Assembly: GCA_028565635.1 (NCBI GenBank)
Contig: JAOXYB010111380.1
Span: forward strand, 14,664 to 37,915
Direction: 5' to 3'
Length of the DNA: 23,252 bases
DNA from: Phoronis ovalis
Taxonomy: Eukaryota; Phoronida; Phoronidae
The number at the start of each line of letters is the position of its first letter. Within the stretch, counting starts at the first letter, position 1. The position numbers and the translations under genes are program-made. Under the pieces are notes generated by a model. The model did not search any database and was not told where the DNA came from. It was given only the letters and a program-made list of their open reading frames with translations. Of the stretch, positions 1-12,200 are shown piece by piece.

Positions 1-221
1 AGGTGACATATACAGCTCTTTGACTTTTTCAAGGTCAACACTACCAATGTTTTTTGCACTACTAATTCGAGTAAGGCGACATTTTGCAGAAATGCAGGAT
101 GCTTTTGATCTATCGAGTTGGAAGAATTTCGATTTTTGCGTCAAGCAACTAAGACCTGTTGGAAGAGGGCCCGCACATTTTGAATGTTTGCGCACATGTA
201 GTTTTCTATGACTGTTAAGAT
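1..221 (-). CDS. KIAA2012: KIAA2012 exon 14, partial at window edge
   Basis: After the acceptor TTTGCTTTTAG the frame is open for 73 codons to the edge. It encodes a basic, Cys-containing segment (HVRKHSKCAGPLPTG, then ISAKCRLTRISSAK) and ends KVKELYMSP. It continues outside the window, so the donor or stop is not visible. The frame follows from exon 13 in phase 1. Confidence 0.78.
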
Positions 222-3200
222 CTAAAAGCAAAAATAAAAGCTAACAGTAGAATTCCTACAAAATAATTGTCATTCAACAAAATCCTATACAATCTGATGC
301 AAACACAGTATATGCACAGCACATTGTCCCTGTGAGTAGAAGCAGATAAACAATTAGCAGGATAGATGGGGTAATTTGATAAATTACAATATTATGTTTT
401 CTTTAATGTTTAGAGACAACTTAGAGATTAATAAACAGCTATTTTCTATGGAGAACAATTACAGTACACAGAAGATAAAAACATAAATTAATCCAATTTC
501 CTTAATTTTTAAAAACGGTGACATTCCCTGCAAAAAATAAGTGTACTTCTTAATAATAAGTATAATCAAATAAAGGCTACACTCAGTTAATATACAGCCA
601 TGGAAAACAATTATATAATCATGTGGGAAGTGGTCTAGCTTACCATCTTTATCCCTATAACCGTATGGTTTCACATCTTTTCGACTAGATTTTGAAATGT
701 GAGACTTCCATTCAGTAGCATCAACCTCACTGCCTGACATCTGGTGGTCACCATCCAAACCATCACCTGTGGGATAATAAAAGAAATTTAATAATTAAAA
801 GCAACACAAAAAAATATAAAAACAAAATAATTATTATATTATTGTTGTAGTTACTTATCTGGCCAGTAAGAATAACATCATGATAAGCAAACTGATAAAT
901 AAACACAAATTCACTGGCATTTTTTTCTTGGCAAAAATCAAACAACATTTAATTTTTTAATAAATTATACTTTGAAGCAACCGTATGTCTCTATTAACAA
1001 AGATGTTTCATGTTTTCCTAAACCTCTAGTCACAGCTGTATCTAATGTAGATAATAAACAAAATTCAATAATGTAACAGTATAAAGCATGCAACAAGTTA
1101 GGAAAACAAAACAAAACACTAATTGAGCGCCATATAACGATAATAATATTCAGTAAATAAATAATATTAACACAAAGGGCAGTTGCACAGTTAACTACCA
1201 ACATAATATATTAATTTTTAATTATAAAATGTCATTAACTCATTTACCATAAAAGTAAAATTAAAGTTTTGCCAAGCAAGCATATCAAAGGCATATCCCA
1301 AGTTACTTAATGTTTCCAAATTTGTATATAAAAATAATATTGAGAAGGAAAGACAACAGTTAGATGGAAGCTGTATAGTAGTTTAGCAGTTAGTTGTCAT
1401 TTATCCTTATTTTCTACAATTATTATAATCTTAACCCATGAACCAACCTTGACCACTTTTGTCAGATACAGCTTTCACCGATGGATCAGTTGGAATGATT
1501 TCTCCATCTCCTTGAGCAGTTAACCCAGACTTTAAAGAGATATGATCAGCATCTCTGAGCCTTACTGATCCACCGACAGATAAAATTTCGCCCCCAGGGG
1601 CAATGATGACGCTTCCTTTAACTGAAGCGGAGTCATCAATACTTTTTACACTTCCAGCTAAGATACAGAAGAAACATAAAACCACAGTGTTAAAAATAAG
1701 AAAATAAACATCAAGCTGAAACAAAATAAAACTTTAAAATAAATGAAAAAGCCTAATGATAGAACTCATAAATTAAAAGCATTTTTAATAAATTTGTAAT
1801 AGAAAATAAAACATATAAAAATACTAAATGTAGAAATTAGATTTAATTATTTTATTCCATCTCAAGCAGGAAAGATGGAGCAATTATGTTAATTCTGAGA
1901 ATAAGAAAACAGTTTTGCTGCAACAATATATGAAAGTATATTGAAAATAATTAACGAGTTACACCTAACAACAGTCAATAATTAAATATAAATAATGTTA
2001 TTTAATAGTATTAATTCTAAGCAAAATTTCATGAAAGTTATGAAAAATAACAGTATGCAAAAAGAGTTGGACAAATATTAAAACATCCATGATTGAACGG
2101 GTACCTTTTGAAGCAGGTTTAGATCCTGTTTTGACACTTTTCTGACTTCCTTTCAGTCCCACACTTAGCTGGTGAGCTTCTGGTAGATCCTGGCTTCCTA
2201 AAGATTGGACAGCACTGTTCAAAGTCTCAGAACTGCTTTGCAGATGTGACCCACCAGCTAAAACTGGACCTACAGTCAAGCAGTTACAAAATAAAGCAAA
2301 TATCACAAAACAATGTCAATCACATTTACTAAGCAAACAGAGTTTTTTATACGACAGTCTTTCATGGCTGTTCCATCAGTTGATTTACCCCCTATTTCCT
2401 ATTTTTATGTAGATGAAAAATTAATAAAAACAATCAATTACACTATAAATATAGGTTTATCTGACTTTAAAAAAATCAGGTAACAAAATTGTAGAAAAAA
2501 ATTACTGAGTACATGTGTTATACTATATTATAGCTCATGTCAACATAAAACATTTTTTAACAAATATTTATTTTTAATATTTGTAATAATTTCTATTGAA
2601 TGTAAGCTTGGTTTGTATGTATAGTATTAGGGAGGAGGCTGGAACAGCCATGCATGGAAGGTCTATCACAAAATAAATCCTTAAGTGTTTTTTTAAAATA
2701 CATTGACATTAATTCCATTGAACTGGTGCAATTATAAGGTGACAAGATTATAAAACAACCTCAGCTGAATCTGCCAGTTATGAGAGCTCATTAAAATTTG
2801 AAAATTGAAATCCTATCAGAATCTGTTTATCATCTTTACCAATTACTGATTACATTCAAATAAATGTTGTTCAGCTAGTTATTTTCAACCTATGAAGTCA
2901 TTTATTCAAGTTATCATACCTTTGCTCGGTACAAATTCTGACCTAGCACTGCGCGCTGAGCTTCTGTTTTCTTTATCAATGCTCCTCTTCTCAGAATCTT
3001 CCTTAGCAGCTTGCCGTAAAAGTTCATTTTCATTACCAACTGTAGTGCCCCAACCTCTGACACTAGTATCTATAACAGAACACACAAAATAGAATATTTT
3101 TATATTTATTTCTTATTTACAAAAACAGTCAACTATAAAACAAAGTGTAGACTGAGCATACCAAATGAATAAAAGGTTAAGTGACCTATCAAATCTTGGT

Positions 3201-6200
3201 TTGTATCTTACTTCAATCTGTCACTAATGGATGAGACATGAAATTTTAAATGACAATAATTTAATAAGTGAATACACATATCCACATAATTATTATCTAT
3301 CTTTTACCTTCAGAGTCCTGTTCAGCCATTGGTTCAAAGGTTGTTTCTCGTGTTGCTCCAGGAGTTCGTGCTCCTGTCGGAAGATTTGATAGGTTGGAAT
3401 GCTGAGGTGTTGGCGGCTCTATGTTGATTGGAGGAATCATAGAAGCACCTAAGATGATAAATAATGCTAAAGATTAAATAATACACATTAATAAAGATTA
3501 ATGTAGGGAATACTGGGAGGACAAAAACAACTGAACAGATTTAATGTTTTTCTGGAATCAAACTTCCATCAAATGAATTACAATTAATGTAACTTACTAT
3601 TTATTAAAAATATAATAATTAATTTACTGATAAAAGGTTTATATAATATTCAATAAATTAAACAACTAGTTTTATTCTGTGTGTACTTTAAATCATAAAA
3701 TACATGTTTGCCAATTTCATGTGGAATAATTTGATTATTTTACCATTTTGAGAACATAACATATTATTATTATTAATAGCATATACATGTATGTACACTT
3801 ACAGTGGGTGAATACGATTGTGTACAAGATGTACTGCTAATACTTACCTGCACCAATAGCTGGCAGCACCTCTCTGTCTCCAACACTTTTAATAGGTGAT
3901 AAAGAAATTTGGATTGGTGGCAAATGTTTACTGGAAACAGTTGCCTCACTTGCACTTTTTAATGAAACCACAGGTATTCCACTGAAAAATTCCTTTTCTG
4001 AAACTTGTCGAGGCCAACTTCCAGTCTTAGAACCACCTATCAAAGAACAAAGTAGTTCCTATACTGTTTTTTTTCTGAAAATTTAAGCTTCATTAGAAAA
4101 TGATAATTAAAATAAAGAAGTATGGATCTGATCTGAAAGCATTATAATATTCTAGTTGACACACATTCATAATAGTTATTCTGAATAAATGTTCTGTTTC
4201 CATAACCCATTAATAGGACCATTTAAAAAATGGATAAATCCTTATAAATTAAAGAAACTGAATTTTTAATGTAATGACTGTTTTAAGTTGCAAACTAATC
4301 AATATGACAATAGCAAAGTGGAACTGATGAATCGTGACTCCACCTCCGACTACACAGTCAGCATTTGTTTTATAAATTAAATTACAAGTAATATCTATTT
4401 CATTAAAACAAATATTTAAAAGCATAATTATTTATTACAGTATATATAACATGGAGTCTGAAAACCAGAAAATAATGTGCTGTGCTCATTGGTGATTTGA
4501 CTGCATATATAGCATGTGCTGCAAGCGTGACAAAAAGCAGCGAGAAGAATCTGGCTATAACTATGCGACCAGCACATTCTTTTTGCTTTCAACTTTCAAA
4601 AAGCTGGTGTATCTATCAAGTTCCACATAAAGCAAAATGCACAGCACAACTCGACAAAATATTGCAACAAACTATACAGGCAGAGTGAAAATACAGTAAT
4701 TACAATGAATCAAGATTAAGTCACTACAGGAATGCTAATTTTGGAAACAGTACTTTTCAGTCACGTTTTCAGTGATGGAGACCTCTGGTGGCCTATAGAC
4801 AAAAGACTGATTATCTATTTGCCTTGAATGTACAGATGATTATTAATGGGGGGTGGCTCAATGTCAGCATTGGCTTAAGACTTCATTTTAAATTATGGTC
4901 ATTTATTTTTGATTATATCTGAACATGTGACCAGAGCAATTGATCAAAACTGGAGATGAAAAATGAAAATTCAATTACAATAGTAAAATTATTCAGATCT
5001 ATAAATTACATAACTTTGGGACTTGTAATTAATAATTGTATGAATCAATTAATAGAAAACCAATTAAAGAATATGAAACTTATCAGGAAATCAATTAGAG
5101 TATTTTCATTAATTATTATATCAAATTATGTATAACATGATTTTCTTTTAATTGAACTACCTAAATTTAATTATAAAGGGGTTATTTTATAGTGTATCTT
5201 TTTAAAAATAAATAAAAATGAAATGTTTATATTTATAAGAATAATTTATTATATTTTTTTAAAGTTTTTGAAGAATGTAATAAGACGTGAAAAGTCTAAA
5301 CCCTAAGAAACTATAAGTCTAAACCCAATGAAAGTAATCTTGTCAACTACTTATGCAAAGTATACTTACCCCATTTAACCTTAAGAAATGTCTGTCTGTG
5401 AAGTCATATAAGTACAGATGGTAATATTTGAATGTTACCATGTTTCAGCATGTTACTATTATTACAAAAAGTTTCTAGTTTCTAGAGTAAGATAAGGATA
5501 CATAAACATTTAGAACAACAAGAGGCATTCCTATTTTAGTTGCGAAGGAAATTTTCTGCACTCAGTAACAGACACTTTATGATGTGCATAAATTCACATA
5601 CTTATAAATAAACCTGCACTCAAAATGTCTATTTACATTTTAATTTTGACAAATAATGTAATTAGCAATCATATTTACCTTTTAAGTGCAAAATTAAACT
5701 AATTAATCTGTCATATGAAGTGATACATTTACCAGTAATGAGAGTACAGGATAAATAGAAATGCCACTGTAAAGTACCATTCCAGCAAAAGACAGCAAGA
5801 GGCGTCTTAAAAGTTTCAATGTATTTGACTAATGCATTTTTACTGCTATTCGATAATGTTAATAGTTTTCTCTGTCTTTTGAAACCGGCCAAAACAGGGT
5901 TAAATTTTGTATAATTCAAAGCCGTATTTCATAAAATATAAAATTGTCACTTTCAAGTAGAAAATCTTCAAGAATTTTCTTTTGATGGAATGGTTATAAA
6001 ACAATATAGCTGTCTAATGTTTTCCACAAAACACCCCACTCATTGCTCAAGGACTTGACCTACCAGAATTTAACAAAGGAGGGTGCTGTGGTACATTTAT
6101 ATGCACTATATTCAGTACTTTTTCATGTTCCCCAAACAAAGGATTTAAAAATATACCTCAAACACGAATAAAGTATTTGTGAAGAACATTATTGATTGCA

Positions 6201-9200
6201 TTAATATGCAACTTTGTCCTACATCATACTTTGTTTATTAGCACAGTCACATTCACATAAAGCTAATAGCCGCTGTGTTCTATCCTGCAGTGTAACTCAA
6301 AATTTCTCAGATGATCAAGATTTCAAGTTAATTTGCATGGAAATATCCCCTGGGATCAACAGGGTCTGATTGTGGAGCCCTCACATGCATGCAAATAGTC
6401 TATTATATACGAATGTGACCACACAAAATACAAAGTTGAATGACATGTAAATTCAACAAAGTTGCATATTTTATGCAAATTTAATGAGAGTGATAAGATG
6501 GAGTTAGGGAGGCAGACTACATACTATCAAAAGCATCACTCAAGTGAGCGGGGATTCTAGCGCCGCGGAGTGACCCACCATACTGTGAACTTCGAGACAT
6601 CTCTGCAGGTGGAATGCTAGAACTATCCAAATATGTCTGAAAGTAACACAGATTTATTTAATTACAATGCATATACCATCTACTGGTTCCTATTCCTTTT
6701 CTTCAAAATCAGTACAAAGTTTTATATAATTTTCTCCGAAAAGAGAGATCATAATATACCATCTACTTCTAATAATTATATCAAAGACTGAATACTAAAA
6801 AAAAAACACTATCGGCTTTCAAGACAAAACTATAAGACCCGAGACAGACTCAAAAGCAGACAGTTATACAATTTTATAGCAAAATGCTAAAAGAAATACG
6901 CAAAGACTAATGTCTCTTAGTACTTGCTTGCAACATTCCTTAATATATGAATAAAAAAATAGCCTAGTCATAATGATACATACGTGTACAGCTTCTTCCA
7001 TACTGAATCCTGGAAGAGGCTCGTAGTCCAATGAATTTTTACTTGGATTGTTTCTTTCCTGGACACGGGATAGTGACTGATCTATCATTTCCTAACATAA
7101 CAGAAAACAGATATTTGATTATTATAAATCTGGATCTTATCTTATACTTAAATACATATTTAGTGATTGAAGACAATTTCACACAGCAAAAAACTATTAT
7201 TTTACAATGTACCAGTACGTTTGATCCCCAATAACCTATTGATAAAATTTAGAAATTAATGCTCCTATGATAGTCAAACCTAGCAGCCACATTACAAATG
7301 TTCTCACAACTGAGGAACAGTGAGGAACTTTCACAACATAACATATTCGCTGCTAGCAGAGGTAATATTTGCTGTAGTGCCTTTTAATATGCATGACAGC
7401 CTTAGCTATTACATGCATATATGCCCACTGAATGTAAAACTGAATATTACATTTTAGAAGATGGCCATGATGTGTATCTGCTGACGAGTTATGGTCAAGT
7501 TTCTGAAAGCCTCTCAAAAGTCAATAACATTATTGCAGTTTGTTTACATAAATGCATGAAAAGCAGAAACTATTTCATTCTATCTACCTGGGTGCTTGAT
7601 ATGCAAATCATCTCAGATATCATAAATATTGAACACAGACAGATTTAGATTGTGTCTCTATTGTGTCTCTATATAGTGTCTCTATTCACATCAGCGTCAA
7701 TAATAAGCACAGTACCTGTGTTTTGGATATAGCATGACTCAAGGCACTTTTAACCAGTAAGTCAGTAAGAACTTTCTCCTGTGATTTTTTGTCTAAATCT
7801 TGGTAAGAAATTTCCCTCATAATGCCATCTTGTTCTTCCAAGATCTTAATTGAACCAGCATCACTTTTATCAGACTTGAAATCGTCACCATATTCTTCTC
7901 GTATAGCTAAAAGTTAGAACGTCATAAAAATACACCCAATCAATCCCCAATTCTTTGTGTGCCTGTGCAATTTATTCATAAAAAAGAGGAAAATTGTAGA
8001 ATTGATCGAGTTCACTTCTGTCAATATAATGCTACCAAGTGCATACAAATTGCAAATTCTTGAAGTGGTAGGTTAATTTAATAATATGTTATCTTTAACC
8101 ACACTATTGGAATGACACTCGATCTACTTAGACAACAATATTTTAACCAATTTATTCCTATAAAACTCAATTCTACAAACTCTCTTATTTGCACTGGGGA
8201 ATTAAAGGTTTCTTGTTCTTTCAAAATTGAAGAAGTTTTTCCAATTTGATTGACATATTTATGACTTATCCTAATACATTTCCTTTAGCCTATAGTTTGA
8301 CAATTTACTGAATAGAATACCATATTACTCACTATGACCAGTGTCAGGTCTTCCTCTATAGAATGAATACCCAGCCAAACTTCCAGGTGACATCAGCATC
8401 TGCCGCATCAGACGGTATGGAAGAGGAATTTGTGACAGGTTGTCATTAACACGTTTTCTTAAATGCGGATAAAAAATGTTATTTTCAAAAAGAGTCCTTT
8501 CACTGAGGTAACCTGAAAATGTAATTTTTATAATTTAAAACTTGAAAAAAATTCAAAATTTAATTGAAAACGACATTTGAAATAAAAAGTTTGTTATGAC
8601 AATTCTCTTGTAAAATGTGATTATCCATTTTTTTAAATAACAGCTTGCACATTTATGCATAATCTTGTAGGCTAATGATGCATTTATCAAGTGAAAAGCT
8701 TATTTTTAACGTAAATTATCAAATAGTTTAATGTTCATACTGGTTAATACAATTATATGAATATGATATCATCAGTCGTTAAGGGGACCGGCAAATCTTC
8801 AACACTTTTCCATCTTTCAAAAACTCGTATCCATCAATCTCGCCAATACCATTTAGAAGCTTTTAGTGTTTTACCTTTAGATGTCAAATTTGTTAGCAAG
8901 GAATCGTCCACACTTTTTGTCCAACTTGCCAAATAACGTTTTGCAGAATAGCCGGGTCGTATATTTCGCTCCCAAAAATTCTTATTTTTATTCCGATGTA
9001 AGAAACCCATATACACATCTTCATCACGCTGTTGCTAAATAAATAAAAATATTCAAATAAAAAAAAACTACAAAAACAAACCAATTTGTGTCTGTTAACG
9101 AATTAACAGTATTTCATATATTAAATATTATTGTAATCTATGTATTAATATTAACATTTAAAACAAAGTTTATCTTCTAATTATCATATCATAAACAATG

Positions 9201-12200
9201 TCAACTTAAAACGATAGCTTGAACTTTTTAAGGTCTTTTCTGACTGCTAGTAAGATAAAACTATTCTTGAAAAGTTTAGATTTTTAAATTCAACTTTAGT
9301 TGAATGCTGCATTATAAAATTTGGAAATATTGACGTGTAGTATAAAATATTAAGAGAATGGAATTCAAAAGAAAGAAAATATAACGGAACATTGCAAAGC
9401 CAAATAGGCAGTAATCAAAAGTTTCATATTATGAAGCAACAGAACATAGTTTGCATCATGCATTCGAAACAAACATTTTACCAGGTAGATAGCAAGAGAG
9501 AAAAGGAAAATTTATAATAAAAACTGTGAAACTGCATTCCTGAAACTGGAAATTGCAGGAACCATTGATTTTATCACAACATATTTATAACTAACTTCCT
9601 TTTTGAAACAAAGGAACATGCAGGCTAGTACTTTTAGGACATCACTGTACAATATAACAAATGGTTGCTTTAAAATGTATAGATATTTAACATGCTGGGG
9701 TTGTTTTACAAAGCAGTAGTCACGAATTAGTAATAGTATACAGAAAAGGAATTTGGTGGTTATCTTTGTACTTGAGAAATTCTATGGACTAAGTACTTGT
9801 TACAATTTGACATCCATGAATAGGCACAGGTATTATATAAAGTTGGTTAAATAGCCAAAGGGAACAGTAGTAACCAAAATTACTGGTGTAATTTAAATAG
9901 TTAAAACATTTCAATGAAAAACAGATATATAGACAAAATATAGGACAAAAATTTATGGGCAACACTTACCAGTAACAATTTGAGTGCACAATGAAAAGAA
10001 AATAACAAATAACACTAATTAGTATAATGGCTAGGATTAATAAGAACCATTTCAACTAGTGCAGTGATTAACTACTAAAACTAGGGGCATGGATTAACCA
10101 TTTACAGTAAGTTTCTGAGTTATGCTCTCCTGTATATACAAATTAAAATACTGATTTGTCACGGATGTGGTAAAATGATGTCAGAAATATATGTTGTGAC
10201 GGCCGGGGCATTGAGGAGGGAAATGGGGGGTAGAGACCCCAGCTCAAAGGAAATAAAATGCCTTTTCATGAATCACAAGTATTAAACATCTGCAATCGTG
10301 GGTCACGACAATTAAACGATGTCCACTTCCCACCTGGAGAATAATAACTATTCATAAACAGGTTGTATATATAACCTATCACAGTCTATATACACCCCTA
10401 AGAAGATAATTATATTGAACTACATACCATTCAGAATGGTTACAGGAATCTGCGATGGAGGGTATTTATCATACTTTCATTCTGCAAATACTGTATCTGA
10501 GACGGAAACGGAGGGGTAGGGGAAAGTATTCAATCTCATTGCACAGAAGTAAAAAATGATATTCTGACTGCATAAACATGCAAGATGCTCCAGGATTCTG
10601 TGATTCCTTGCAATTCACTATCAGACTAAGCTGCATGATGACGTCAGAAAAATCTGAGTAACTGTCAGAAATCAGTATTTACTACTTTATCGGGAGAGAG
10701 CAGAACTCGGAAACCTACTGTAACAAGGGTATAGATTAACCACTTAACTAGGGATGTGGATTACATTGGGAAATTTCAATTATAACATGAACAATTTGGT
10801 TTAAGAAGCATAATTATGTAATTATATACTATTGTATGAAGTTTACATCAATATTGAAACACCATGATTTCATTGGATTTTTTGAAATTAATATGTATAT
10901 TCAAGTTGATTTAAAAAATCTATTAATTTTTAAAATTGATTTGGCAACAAATATCTTTTTACAAAAGGAAAAAATCAAACCAAATTTACAACCAAACGTG
11001 GTTCATTTTTTAACTATGTAATTATGAGAAATGCCTGTAAATACTATATATAGCTACGTTTGTTGCCCTCGCATATGAACAATTTCAAACCAGTGGTTTC
11101 AAGCCGGTGGTTTCAACACTAGCCACCATAAGTAAACCACAGACCTTCAGTATGCACCCATTTTTGCTACATGTTCCACGAGGAGCATATACATGTATAT
11201 ATTCAATAAAGCAGAAAGCAGTGGCATTTTAAAATATCTAACCGTCCCACCCCTAAACCTTGTAGCTTTCAAAACTCCTTGCTTTAAATAATTTTCTACC
11301 ATTTTTCCTTTCACTTATAGAAAACTGTCAGAAACGCACTGCTGGTAAAACCCTGACAGCTTGAGTGTGCTGTATAAGAAGAAGGCAAGTATATTATCTG
11401 TTAAAGACTATTTGCATGCACTTGAGGGCAGAACCATTGGACTCTTTCGATCTCAGGATTCCCAGTTAAAAACAATACACGGTTTTTAAGAGCCGACTTT
11501 AGAATTGCATTAATCGGTGAAATTTAATCAAAGTAATAAAATGTTACTAAATAATAGTTTATGTATTGAAAAACTAATAAATGTAACTTAATATTACAAA
11601 AAGGACATATTTCTTAAACAAACGGTAATAAGATTGTTTTTGGTTTTGGCTCAGTATGTGAAGGAAGCGAAGTACATGGCGTTTTGTGAATGAACTGCAT
11701 GGGATTGAGCGCATGGTGAACTACGTCAAAAATATATGATTGTATTTTAATGTACACGTTTTACCAGCATAAAGTTATGAACTTACCGAGGCACCATAGG
11801 ATAGAATAGCACTGGTTAAGTCATCAACTGTTTTTAACTGCATATCATCTACACTTTTAGACAACCGATGTCGTCTTCTCCGTTTCCCCCGTTGTTTCTC
11901 GGCCAAATCCTCTGAGAATAATAGCATTGCACCCCGGCGTGTGAGATAAGTTTTTGGTAATATTGCTTCCTGGTACGAACGTGATGAAATGTTAGAGATA
12001 TTTGAACGAGGACTGTCATCAGCGAATGCAACTTTCGGTCGAATTGGTGGTAAGGGAAGATACATTCTGTTTGGATTGTCTGCCCAGTTGAAGTAATCCT
12101 ACAAGATATTAACAAAACACATGACATTAAATATGCTTTTTTATGTGGTATATCAACAAGTTGTAAATGTTCAAACTCTATATCACAGTAATCACAGCTT

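Noticed and set aside
2892-3092. Plus-strand ORF over KIAA2012 exon 10
   Set aside because: It is the antisense shadow of a real exon.
5662-5919. Minus-strand ORF of 85 codons in KIAA2012 intron 7
   Set aside because: It has no recognised domain and is not needed to connect exons 7 and 8. It could be part of a repeat, but I cannot show that.
7421-7648. Plus-strand ORF of 75 codons in KIAA2012 intron 5
   Set aside because: It is antisense to the gene, unrecognised, without splice or promoter context, and within the range expected by chance in AT-rich DNA.
11849-12127. Alternative minus-strand frame across KIAA2012 exon 2
   Set aside because: The other frame encodes the conserved LPKTYLTRRG block and fits the exon 1 and 3 phases; this one is a shadow.
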